Assembly: GCA_030632405.1 (NCBI GenBank)
Contig: DAOVUU010000019.1
Coordinates: 1-13,245 of the forward strand
DNA length: 13,245 nt
Direction: 5' to 3'
Source: Desulfobulbaceae bacterium
GTDB lineage: Bacteria; Desulfobacterota; Desulfobulbia; Desulfobulbales; Desulfocapsaceae
The notes beneath the pieces are model-generated. The model saw only the letters and a list, made by a program, of their open reading frames with translations, did no database searches and was not told the DNA's origin. A program made the translations under genes and the position numbers. Shown piece after piece: positions 5,735-13,245 of this stretch. Each line of letters starts with the position of its first letter. The first letter of the stretch is position 1.

Positions 5735-5941
5735 GTGAATAACGTAGTCAATTTTCTCAGGAAGTGGGCTTCTGGGGAAATAGTAGTTGGGCTTTTCATA
5801 ACTACTATGGTTGTCTATTTGACAATGTTGATCTATACACTTCCTGCCGTTGAGAGCTTTGCACAAGGAAAAACATTGTTTGACCTATCGCCTATTTGTG
5901 TCCATGACCTGGAATTTAAAGCGGATGTTTGCTTTAAATAG
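5735..5941 (+). CDS. Short membrane protein, probably the truncated N-terminus of a larger decayed gene
   Basis: 68 codons from GTG at 5735, with AAGGGG six bases upstream. Residues 15-38 (EIVVGLFITTMVVYLTMLIY) form one clear membrane segment, followed by TLPAVESFAQGKTLFDLSP. That pattern, one N-terminal segment then a FSxGxxxxDxxPxGY-like stretch, is what I recall at the start of a family of multi-pass membrane proteins of unknown function, but here the frame ends after 20 unrelated-looking residues. Just downstream, another frame (about 5964-5996) reads EKIFLQREIDNN, which could be the continuation, so a frameshifted pseudogene reaching about 6050 is likely. A genuine small single-pass protein cannot be excluded. 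Confidence 0.4.
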   Translation: MNNVVNFLRKWASGEIVVGLFITTMVVYLTMLIYTLPAVESFAQGKTLFDLSPICVHDLEFKADVCFK

Positions 5942-6107
5942 ATAAAAGGATGTGAAAGAACAGGAGAAAATTTTCCTTCAGAGGGAAATTGACAATAATA
6001 TTTGCCTATTTCTCTATTATACTGATTGGAAGTGTGGGTGTTGAACATATGTTCATAATAATTACGTTAAACCAAACCTTGAGTCCGACAGACTCCTAGG
6101 GGCCTCG

Positions 6108-7688
6108 ATGATTGACGATTTTGCCACATTTAGTGAAGGAGCCCGGTTCGAGACCGATGTCTGCATCGTTGGTGCAGGTGCAGCGGGCATTACGATCGCG
6201 CAGCAGTTGCTCAATAGCGGTATCAATGTTCTGCTCCTGGAAAGCGGAGGCCGAGATTACGAAGGATATACACGGGATCTGATAGAAGGGGAGTCCATCG
6301 GGTTTCCCTACTATCCATTGGAGGAATCTCGACTTCGCTTTTTCGGCGGCACAACAGCCGTCTGGGGTGGCCGATCAGCCCAGCTGGACGAAATCGATTT
6401 CCAAAAACGACACTGGGTCGAGCATAGCGGCTGGCCTTTCCAGAAAGAATCTTTGCGGTCCTTCTATAGGAAGGCACAGGAATTGTTGGAACTCAACCCG
6501 GTCGATAACAATCTCCTGCCCGGTTTCGTATCGGAGCTAGAGGCGGTTCAACCGGCGTTCTGGCAATTCGATGAGAAATTTGATCGCTTTACAATCAATA
6601 ACTGTACCAAACTGGTCTCTTCTTCCAATGTGCAGATCCTACTGCATGCGACTGCGGTGGAGCTGGTCCCTGCCGATCACGGGCAGGCCATCGAAAGTAT
6701 TCAGATTACAAGCCCGCAGGGCAGACGCGGCAGCGTACACGCGAAAACCTGTATCCTTGCCACAGGTGGTCTGGAAGTGCCGCGCCTGCTGTTGGCTTCC
6801 AGACACAAAAAACACCCAGAGGGTGTGGGGAACAACCACGACCTGGTGGGGCGCTTCTTCATGGAGCATCCGCACGCACGAGGCGGGCAGATCATTCCGA
6901 AGAACCCACGCCGATTCTTCAAACTATTGCCTCGTTTCATCCGTAGGGACGGCGAACGCTTCGGCATGCTCTTTCGGTCATCCAGTGCGCTTCAGGAAAA
7001 AGAGGGGATTCTGAATAGCTGTTTTTCCCTTGGTGTGCGTAAACATCCGGGAGAGCGACAGGTTCTCTACAAACATGTCTACAACAATCTGAGACATGAG
7101 CTATCACCTACCCGTTTCGGCCGCGGCATGTGGAAGATCACCCGCCGTGCCTCCATTCACACACAGAATATTCTCGGTCCCTTCCTGGACCTGCGGAAAC
7201 TCGGCAAGAAGGGCAGCGGCCTTTACGCCGTCATTCGCGCTGAACAAGCACCCAATCCAGATAGCCGCATCACATTGAGCGAGAAGCGTGATTCGCTCGG
7301 TATGCAGCGAATCGTACTCGACTGGCGGATGAGCGAAATAGACAAATACAGCATCGATACTCTCATGAACGCCTTTGACAAGGAATTGCGGCACCTTGAT
7401 CTGGGTAAGGTAGAACCGACCGAATGGCTGAGTGATGACAGCAAGCGTTGGGAAGTCGACCCGCTGATCAGCAATCATGCGATCGGCGGATACCACCATA
7501 TGGGAACGACGCGCATGGCCGAGAGTCCAAATCGCGGTGTGGTCGATGAAGATTGCCGCGTTCATGATGTCGCGAATCTATATGTCGCAGGAAGCTCTGT
7601 CTTTCCCACAGGTGGCTGGGCCAACCCGACACTTACGATCCTGGCCCTTGCCATTCGGTTGGCAGATCGGGTCAGACGGGACACTTGA
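6108..7688 (+). CDS. GMC-family FAD-dependent oxidoreductase
   Basis: 526 residues, normal length for the glucose-methanol-choline oxidoreductase family, which oxidises alcohol or sugar hydroxyls using FAD. The dinucleotide fold is at residues 16-46 (VCIVGAGAAGITIAQ, ending LLLESGG). FGGTTAVWGGRS at 79-90 is the conserved FAD-binding loop. The C-terminal substrate/FAD domain carries GGYHHMGTTRM, with catalytic His464, and SSVFPTGGWANPTLTI, with Asn506 as the paired residue. There is no signal peptide, so it is cytoplasmic unless a partner exports it; no cytochrome or small subunit of the gluconate/fructose dehydrogenase type is adjacent. The start is ATG 6108 with a weak AGGGG Shine-Dalgarno; a GAGTC/GACTC hairpin (6081-6095) lies just upstream. 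The gene is visibly GC-richer than its surroundings, suggesting transfer. Its substrate is unknown. Confidence 0.88.
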   Translation: MIDDFATFSEGARFETDVCIVGAGAAGITIAQQLLNSGINVLLLESGGRDYEGYTRDLIEGESIGFPYYPLEESRLRFFGGTTAVWGGRSAQLDEIDFQKRHWVEHSGWPFQKESLRSFYRKAQELLELNPVDNNLLPGFVSELEAVQPAFWQFDEKFDRFTINNCTKLVSSSNVQILLHATAVELVPADHGQAIESIQITSPQGRRGSVHAKTCILATGGLEVPRLLLASRHKKHPEGVGNNHDLVGRFFMEHPHARGGQIIPKNPRRFFKLLPRFIRRDGERFGMLFRSSSALQEKEGILNSCFSLGVRKHPGERQVLYKHVYNNLRHELSPTRFGRGMWKITRRASIHTQNILGPFLDLRKLGKKGSGLYAVIRAEQAPNPDSRITLSEKRDSLGMQRIVLDWRMSEIDKYSIDTLMNAFDKELRHLDLGKVEPTEWLSDDSKRWEVDPLISNHAIGGYHHMGTTRMAESPNRGVVDEDCRVHDVANLYVAGSSVFPTGGWANPTLTILALAIRLADRVRRDT

Positions 7689-7928
7689 AGCGTAAGCGCC
7701 ATGTAAAGCACACTCATTCGACAGTTACCGATTTCACCTGTCCCATTGCAATATTCCATCGCAGCAGCGCTTCATAATCTGCAAGTGATGAAGCCGTCGG
7801 CAACCTATCGAAAATATGCCGCAGATACGGGTATCATTCCATATCGAATGATCTCGGTCAAAAACACAACAATATAGATAAAAACTCCACAGAGAGAATG
7901 CGTAACTTCCTCAAACAGTGAGTATCCG

Positions 7929-8929
7929 TTGACTACAAATGACCCGACAGGTATTCAATCGGTCATTGCAGGAAACTTTCATACAGACGAAGCAGGTCTG
8001 TACGAACTGGCAGTGTCCCCATGGCAGGTGGTGATAACACCGCAGGACAAGACATTTGAGTATCGTTCTGATCACCTTGTTTCTCCGGGTATTACCATCA
8101 ACTGGGGGAGGTATGCCGCCAGATGCACTATCCAGGGATTGGCACCGGCAGACCGCTGTGTGTTCGCAGTGTTCGCGGGAAAAAGAACGAGGACGTCCCT
8201 CTGGAATACCCCCCGTCATCAGCAAGGTATTATCGTTGTAATGGCGGGCGCTATCGATGTCGTAGTCGGTGCGGGAGAGGAACCTTTTGAAGTGCATGTG
8301 AACCTTGCTTTGCTGAATAAATATCTGCCAGCGGAAAAGATTTCCATTTTGAAGGCATGCGCAAACAAGCATCTCTTGAGGACATCAGACAGTGACAGGA
8401 TCCAACTAGCTGGCTATTTTGGGGCGTTGCTGCAAAGAGGTTTACAGCACCCGGAATTTTTCTCTTCGCCTGCCACACAGCATCAGTTTGAGCAGGATAT
8501 AGTACTCAACCTCGGAAAATTCATCCAGGTTAACAAACAAGATGCTCCCATTGCCCGAAGTCATATTCGACAACAGGGACTAAAACGAGCCCTTGATTAT
8601 CTGCGCTCGTCACCTGCCAATAAGACATCTCTTGCCCTTCTGAAGAAGCAGGCGATGATGAGCGAACGTAGCCTACAGTACGCGTTTAAGGAATCGATAG
8701 GAGTGACAACACCCAGTATCTCAAATTGAGACGACTGCGGGCGGCTTACAGGCTTCTGCTTCTATCAACAAAGGAAAGAACAACTGTTACCGATGCCGCG
8801 ATCACGCAAGGCTTTTACGACATTGGTCGCTTTGCCGCTGATTATCGAAGCTGTTTTGGTGAGTTGCCATCCCACACATTGCTACGTTCAGTCCGGGCAG
8901 TGACAGAGGGGTTGTGGCAATACGAGTAA
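7929..8929 (+). pseudogene. AraC-family transcriptional regulator interrupted by a one-base frameshift
   Basis: Two frames make one regulator: 7929-8729 (266 residues) and the continuation through 8929. Restoring one base in the CCC run at 8712-8714 turns TPSISN-stop into TPQYLKLRRLRAAYRLLL, joining the first helix-turn-helix (residues about 235-262, ending SERSLQYAFKESIGVTTP) to the second (TTVTDAAITQGFYDIGRFAADY) and its FGELPS tail. The repaired protein is 333 residues, normal for AraC regulators with an N-terminal sensing domain. Without repair the second helix-turn-helix and FGELPS core are lost and DNA binding should fail. The start is uncertain: TTG at 7929 is the only candidate in frame and has no good Shine-Dalgarno. 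It lies about 240 bases after the GMC gene on the same strand and may once have regulated it. A sequencing error is the alternative. Confidence 0.85.
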
Positions 8930-9959
8930 GTTCCGCAAAGATAGTTGGGATAGGCCTACAAAACAACTAGTTATCACCATTACCTATAACAAAAAGGGGC
9001 TCTATACAATACTCAGCTGAAAACTGTGCTTCCCTGACTCTTACAGGATTTCAGCTTCGCAAGGAGTTGTTGTAAGAAAATATTTGTCATTCCCTTGTGG
9101 ACAATGTTCCATGAGTTTTCTAGCTGAGTTTGATATAGAGCCAGTTAACAAAATGAGTTAAACATCCATGGCGTCAATCAACACGTTGAACTTAAAATTC
9201 AGAGAGATAAGGTTGTTTTGGGATGATTCCTGGCCGCACCAGATACTGATTTTGCGGGTTGTATCGGCTGTTGCATGGTTGGTGCGTAAGCCGCTGGCCA
9301 ATCTTGATGTAAGATGGGAAGAGGAGAACACTGAAAATGCTTTGATGAAAGAACCCAATTACCGTGTTAAAGGAATTTGAGAATTTTATTAAATGTTTTC
9401 TCTGCCAATCCCAAGTTCGTTAATATCCCTACAGTTTGAGATGTTTCCCGATATACGTAACAAATACTTTAGCTGGAAATAAGATAACACAGGGCTGCGA
9501 TAGCCAGTGGAAATCTCTACCATTTTATACTATTCTAAACCATTACCCTACTACTGTTAAGGGAAATAGGAAGTTGTCCCAAAACCTAGCAACATAAGAA
9601 GATGTCTTGACCTTTAGAAAGCCAAGAAGAACCTAACAGAAAAACAGCCCCTTCAAAGCAAAGATGCTTCCAGGCCATCATTTTTTCCTGGGCAATTAGA
9701 GATTTTGAAAATCGTGGATTTACCTCGGCACTACCGAAAGCATTTTCAATGTTATTAGAGCCAACTAACCGGCAGAAATCTGCTAGGAGGCCACGTTTTC
9801 GTTTAATAGCTTCGGTCTACCCCGCTTGTACTTCTGAAAAATAAGCATTACATGTGTTGGGATACAGAGGTGGCTTCACGAATTGTTACCTCAAATCCCA
9901 AAAACTAACCGCATTATAAACATTGAATTAATTTTGCGAGAAATCTTTGAGGAAGAAAT
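8930..9959. other. Long region without a convincing gene
   Basis: Frames here are short, lack ribosome-binding sites and show no recognised motif. One at 9168-9380 (70 codons, containing WPHQILILRVVSAVAWLVRK) and one open from 9611 to 9844 without a start could be gene debris. The repeat copy at 9574-9649 is the only clear structure, together with an 18-base sequence at 9654-9671 that recurs inverted at 4945-4962. Confidence 0.5.
9574..9649. repeat. ~75 bp repeat, copy 1
   Basis: It shares ordered blocks with 12737-12812: CCAAAA-CCTA, CATA-GA, CTAGAAAG or TTAGAAAG, CAAGAA and CCTAACA, with about a quarter of positions different. In both places a group II intron-like segment lies downstream on the same strand, directly after copy 2 and beyond the carbonic anhydrase gene after copy 1. 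Confidence 0.6.
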
Positions 9960-10541
9960 ATGAGCAAAATAATTAAAGAAGTTTTGTCTGCAAATGAAGA
10001 ATATGTAGCTGAGTTCGGAGACAAGGGAAACCTTCCCATGCCACCAGGAAGAAATTTTGCCATTCTGACCTGTATGGATGCTCGTCTCGATCCAGCAAAG
10101 TATGCAGGTCTTGCTGAAGGTGACGCTCATGTGATTAGGAATGCTGGAGGGCGAGCAAGTGAAGATGCCATTAGATCATTAGTAATTTCTTATAAATTGC
10201 TTGGGACTAAAGAATGGTTCGTCATCCATCACACCAATTGTGGGATGGAAACATTTAATAATGATATAATGGGCGATCTCTTGGAACGTAGCTTAAAGAC
10301 TTCAAGCGTTGATGCATCAGGGTGGCATGACAGTGGCGATGGCCCAGGCACAACAGAAGGCAAATTTATTCAATGGTTAACAATCAGCGATCAAACACAA
10401 AGTGTTACTGAGGATGTGAAACGGATCAGGAGTAGCTCAATGGTGCCTTCTGAAATACCAATTTATGGGTATATATACGATTGTAAAACAGGAAAATTGA
10501 TTGAGGTTCCAGAGGCTACAAAAGCAGGGAAAGCAGATTAA
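9960..10541 (+). CDS. Beta-class carbonic anhydrase
   Basis: 193 residues, the short bacterial beta-class type that interconverts CO2 and bicarbonate in the cytoplasm with a zinc ion. Zinc ligands are Cys38 (in TCMDARLDP), His91 and Cys94 (in VIHHTNCGM); the Asp40-Arg42 dyad that controls the active site is intact. [19 protein letters not shown] (residues 56-74) is the conserved structural segment. The start ATG has GAGGAAG a few bases upstream. It stands alone, flanked by long non-coding stretches and repeat copies, so no operon role can be inferred; bicarbonate supply for carboxylations or CO2-using C1 metabolism is the general role. Confidence 0.9.
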   Translation: MSKIIKEVLSANEEYVAEFGDKGNLPMPPGRNFAILTCMDARLDPAKYAGLAEGDAHVIRNAGGRASEDAIRSLVISYKLLGTKEWFVIHHTNCGMETFNNDIMGDLLERSLKTSSVDASGWHDSGDGPGTTEGKFIQWLTISDQTQSVTEDVKRIRSSSMVPSEIPIYGYIYDCKTGKLIEVPEATKAGKAD

Positions 10542-11248
10542 TCTTTTCACTGTGAATGATAGGGTTTTCCCTCTAAATCTCACACCGTCTGGGAAACCGT
10601 TGGAGATGTTTCCGGTCATGCCAAGATAAATCCACAACCTCGGAAGTCCCGTCCGGGATGAAATCGGTTTTTACTAGCCAATGGGTGTGGGTCTGCGGTG
10701 GTCAGAAATCCTGCGACAAAGATCATTGATGTTTCCAATTTATTAATTTTCTGGAAGCATCTCGGACGGGTAGCAAGTTAAAATGTGTTAGGCATTCGGG
10801 CTCATGAGAACCAGAACTTCACAGGAAGAACCTAAACTGAGCATATGCCTACACCGACTTAACCTTACCTCATAACACCCATATTCTCCCGCTATGGATC
10901 GACGTAGAACAAGACGTTAGTAGATTTATGCCGACGATGTACCTTTTACTATAGTATAGGTCTTCTTGCTGGATGTAGGCATGGATGAATTGTCTGTCCG
11001 GCAGGAGGTGATTACCCCTATATGCAGATGAGTGGCCGAGAGAAGTAATTACTGCAATATACATTTTTATGTTGTTGAGCACCTTTCGCAGAGATGACAA
11101 TTTTCGAGTTTTGAAAACTGTTGATTCCAACCAGTAAACGGTATACGATGATCCTTAAATTTTAACTGGAAACACGATATCTGTATAAACTTCAGATGTC
11201 CTTCCAGCAATAGTTTCTTAGAGTAGCAACTTACTGGAATGATTAAGT
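10542..11248. other. Intergenic region with intron-like fragment and possible gene debris
   Basis: Apart from the fragment at 10611-10692 I see no supported gene. The stretch has short frames in all directions without ribosome-binding sites. A minus-strand frame at 10870-11130 shows no recognisable motif. Confidence 0.5.
10611..10692 (+). mobile_element. Fragment of a group II intron-like 5' segment
   Basis: It matches 12826-12915, including an exact 29-base identity (10624-10652 with 12845-12873) and continued similarity through GATGAAAT-GGTT-CTAGCCA-TGGG. The downstream structured part present in the longer copy is absent. The small TCCCG/CGGGA hairpin seen there has lost three loop bases here, as expected of a decayed fragment. 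Confidence 0.55.
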
Positions 11249-12331
11249 ATGAAACTGAGTGGCAAGAGCTGGATTGTTGCTAAATCAGCCTACATTCTTT
11301 TTAAGAAAGCAATTTTGCATTTTATCTCATTGTCTTGGATTTTCACTGCAATTTATTATGCTTTCTTTTCACGCACCTATATCCGAGAACAACGAGCAGT
11401 AGTTGCGGGACTAATCCGCCATATCGATGATCTGAAAAAAAGTCCTTCTTTTTTTCTTCTACGCAAGAATATTCATCGGATTGAAAAAGGTTTGGTTATG
11501 CCCTACCAAAGGTCCACTTTTGCAAGGGAATATATTGGGGAAACCGTTGGTTTTTACAAAAAAAGTATTGAGCAATGTTCTGTAGAGCAATTGCCACTGG
11601 AGGTAATATGGTCAAGGGATGTTCTGCTGCACTATTTTGATTTAGTCAACGGTGATCCGCTGATTTCCAAGGCAAAAGAAGCGTTTTTTGCGCTGGAAAA
11701 AAAAGGTCATGTCCCCCAGTCGATACCTTATCTCAGAGGTGAACAAAATACCCCCGTATCTCATGCTGACCTGCAATTACTTGCACGTCAGCGAAAATCG
11801 ACAAGGACCTTTCTCAAAAAACCTGTCCCACGTGATCTTGTTGACAAAGCTCTTGAGGTAGCGGTAAGGTCACCCAGTTCCTGTAACCGGCAATCCACAC
11901 ACTACAGAATCTACGATGAACCAGCGTTATGTAGAGAGATGAGTTACCTTCCTTTGGGTGCCATCAGTTTTGCAGATAATATTCCTATGATTTGCGCAGT
12001 AACTGGAGATCTTTCCGCATATTTCTATGAGCGAGACAGGCACAGCATATATGTAGATGGGTGTCTTTCCGCTATGTTGTTCATGCTGGCTCTTGAAACT
12101 GTGGGCTTGGCCTCCTGTCCCCTGAACTGGGCCGAGATTGATGGAATTGACCGCAAGTTTGAAAGCAAAATTGGTATTCCAAAGCATGAGCGAGCCATCA
12201 TGTTTATCGCCATTGGTTATCCAGACCCAAAAGGCTGTGTAACCTATTCTGAAAGGAAAGAGCTTGATCTGCTTCGGAGCTACAATAAGATAGAAAACAG
12301 AGAGGTGTCAGAACAAAAGATGATTATGTGA
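11249..12331 (+). CDS. Nitroreductase-family protein with N-terminal membrane segment
   Basis: 360 residues. The nitroreductase (FMN-binding) domain covers about residues 175-330: RQRKSTRTF at 180-188 supplies the R-x-S-x-R phosphate contacts, SPSSCNRQ at 208-215 the next FMN contact, and GLASCPLNW (286-294) and IGYPDP (322-327) the later conserved parts. Residues 20-42 are hydrophobic, enough for one membrane span, followed by a LRKNIHRIEKGL segment (71-82). That segment is typical of long nitroreductase-like proteins that occur beside polysaccharide genes. No such genes are visible here. The start ATG has only a weak Shine-Dalgarno. The product may use FMN for an oxidoreduction at the membrane; the substrate is unknown. 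The stop overlaps the GTG of a following fragment. Confidence 0.8.
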   Translation: MKLSGKSWIVAKSAYILFKKAILHFISLSWIFTAIYYAFFSRTYIREQRAVVAGLIRHIDDLKKSPSFFLLRKNIHRIEKGLVMPYQRSTFAREYIGETVGFYKKSIEQCSVEQLPLEVIWSRDVLLHYFDLVNGDPLISKAKEAFFALEKKGHVPQSIPYLRGEQNTPVSHADLQLLARQRKSTRTFLKKPVPRDLVDKALEVAVRSPSSCNRQSTHYRIYDEPALCREMSYLPLGAISFADNIPMICAVTGDLSAYFYERDRHSIYVDGCLSAMLFMLALETVGLASCPLNWAEIDGIDRKFESKIGIPKHERAIMFIAIGYPDPKGCVTYSERKELDLLRSYNKIENREVSEQKMIM

Positions 12332-12540
12332 GCCGAGATCCGGATCTGTACCTCTTTGAAGATGTCGACTCATTGGATCGCGCTACCACTGGTGGGATTC
12401 TTTTTGCATGGAAACCCACCCAGCTTAATACCTTCTTCATTGGTGCAGCAACAGGGGCTATTTATAGTGATGAACTTAACGACCCTGAACTTGAAAACAT
12501 GGCATTTTATATCAAATACAAACGAGCATTCAGGTTCTGA
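12328..12540 (+). pseudogene. C-terminal fragment of an outer-membrane beta-barrel protein
   Basis: 70 codons from GTG 12328, which overlaps the nitroreductase stop (GTGA). There is no signal peptide. Alternating strands (TTGGILFAWKP, NTFFIGAATGAIY, MAFYIKYKRAFRF) and the terminal Phe with aromatic/hydrophobic residues at alternating positions match the C-terminal strand signature of outer-membrane barrels. The loop SDELNDPELEN fits between two strands. The protein is far too short to be a barrel and has no export signal, so I read it as the 3' end of a larger gene joined to the nitroreductase by a deletion. A specific barrel family cannot be named with certainty. Confidence 0.5.
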
Positions 12541-12736
12541 ATTAGATTGTCACTTCAAACCTCAAGCAAACAGTAACTTCCCTCAGGTTGACCTTATCTT
12601 CGACAGGGTCAGATTTGAACTGAACACGAATTTCAAAAGTTATTTAACGAGAAGCGGTTGAGCTTCGACCTGCCAGTCCTAATCACTCACCCTCTGATGC
12701 CGATGAGAGGTTACTACTGTAAATTCAAAGAAGAAG

Positions 12737-12812
12737 ATGTTCCAAAAACCTAACAGCATATGACGGTGTTTCGATCTCTAGAAAGTCAAGAATATCCTAA
12801 CAAGAAAAAAGC
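12737..12812. repeat. ~75 bp repeat, copy 2
   Basis: Partner of the repeat at 9574-9649. It ends about 15 bases before the longer intron-like segment begins. The stretch 12541-12736 between the barrel fragment and this copy shows no supported gene. Confidence 0.6.
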
Positions 12813-12825
12813 ATTATAAATTATT

Positions 12826-13245
12826 GATGGTTCCAGTCGCGCCGAGATAAATCCACAACCTCGGAAGTCCCGTTCACCGGGATGAAATTGGTTATTGCTA
12901 GCCAGTGGGCGTAAGTCCCACCTGACCAAAGCTGAGCCAGCAGGTCAGTAGTGAAATCTGCGGGTAAGCCCGGTAACGGGAGTCCGAAGCCAGATGGATC
13001 AAGGATACAGGCTCTGTATTGAGCCCCGAAAAATCAAATACCCGTGGTCTTATGATAACTTCCGGGTTACAGGAAGTGAAAGCCGACAGTCTCTGGAAAC
13101 TGGAAGGCAGTAGAGCTGGATGCGTTATGGCAAGTATTCAGTTCACCACCGGGGTCTTAGACCATTGCATGTATTCAAAGGGGTAGTGTGGGAACTCGGG
13201 AGAGCCAATTGTCTCCTTGCAGAGATAACGGTGAGGAATACCGTA
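12826..13245 (+). mobile_element. 5' part of a probable group II intron (structured RNA; coding part beyond window)
   Basis: Densely structured, GC-richer sequence without an open frame: hairpins GTGGG/CCCAC (12905-12921), CTGACC/GGTCAG (12922-12948), CCCG-GTAA-CGGG with a GNRA-type loop (12969-12980), GGAGA/TCTCC around 13200-13215 and ACGGT/ACCGT (13228-13244). The motif GGGAACTCGGGAGA (13190-13203) is one I associate with the region just upstream of group II intron reverse transcriptase/maturase genes. The element ends at the window edge where that gene would begin. The exact 5' boundary is not defined, because I cannot place a GTGYG intron start with confidence. A different RT-associated non-coding element is the alternative. 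Confidence 0.55.

Noticed and set aside
7104..7565. Minus-strand frame of 153 codons
   Set aside because: Antisense to the GMC oxidoreductase, whose motifs are complete; a typical GC-rich shadow frame.
7911..8372. Minus-strand frame of 153 codons
   Set aside because: Antisense to the AraC regulator and without recognisable domains.
9168..9380. Plus-strand frame of 70 codons
   Set aside because: No Shine-Dalgarno and no recognisable motif; kept only as possible debris in the region entry.
10870..11130. Minus-strand frame of 86 codons
   Set aside because: No ribosome-binding site, no motif, and not supported by neighbours.
12356..12661. Plus-strand frame of 101 codons
   Set aside because: It overlaps the barrel fragment in another frame, and its translation lacks the regular strand pattern seen in that fragment.
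1..13245. CRISPR arrays, tRNA and rRNA genes
   Set aside because: No regularly spaced direct repeats and no tRNA or rRNA signature were seen on either strand.

Overview
The window looks like a chromosomal segment of an anaerobic Desulfobacterota (deltaproteobacterial, sulfate-reducer-like) bacterium. The main reasons are a formate dehydrogenase with a NuoG-like iron-sulfur N-terminus beside a divergent methylenetetrahydrofolate reductase (a Wood-Ljungdahl / C1 arrangement), a GEMM-type cyclic-dinucleotide riboswitch, and group II intron sequence. Taxonomy is inferred from gene content and style only.

Left block (1-3306, minus strand): a tight operon reading right to left. It contains a response regulator with an excisionase/MerR-like helix-turn-helix fused to a REC domain, then metF, then the N-terminal 595 residues of a formate dehydrogenase alpha subunit that runs off the window at base 1. 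A good sigma70-type promoter and an AT-rich palindrome lie just upstream. Formate dehydrogenase and MetF are the two ends of the methyl branch of the Wood-Ljungdahl pathway.

Middle block (3307-6107): gene-poor and AT-rich. A sigma70-like promoter drives a GEMM (c-di-GMP-I family) aptamer with an overlapping intrinsic terminator. The first open frame after it is a 44-residue hydrophobic microprotein with a strong Shine-Dalgarno, followed by an antibiotic-biosynthesis-monooxygenase-fold protein. Around these lie three degenerate copies of a ~100 bp repeat, a remnant resembling an L-2-amino-thiazoline-4-carboxylate hydrolase gene, a pair of adjacent palindromes and a truncated small membrane protein.

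GMC block (6108-8929): a GMC-family flavin oxidoreductase with visibly higher GC than its surroundings, then an AraC-family regulator broken by what looks like a one-base deletion. This pair looks imported.

Right block (8930-13245): a beta-carbonic anhydrase and a nitroreductase-family protein with an N-terminal membrane segment, separated by long non-coding stretches. A C-terminal fragment of an outer-membrane beta-barrel overlaps the nitroreductase stop. Two related blocks recur around these genes: a ~75 bp repeat (9574-9649 and 12737-12812) and a group II intron-like 5' segment (10611-10692 and 12826-13245). The second intron copy is long and runs off the window where an intron-encoded reverse transcriptase would be expected.

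Overall, a conserved energy/C1-metabolism operon abuts about 10 kb of low-density accessory DNA with several gene fragments. The riboswitch-microprotein pair is the most promising candidate for something undescribed.
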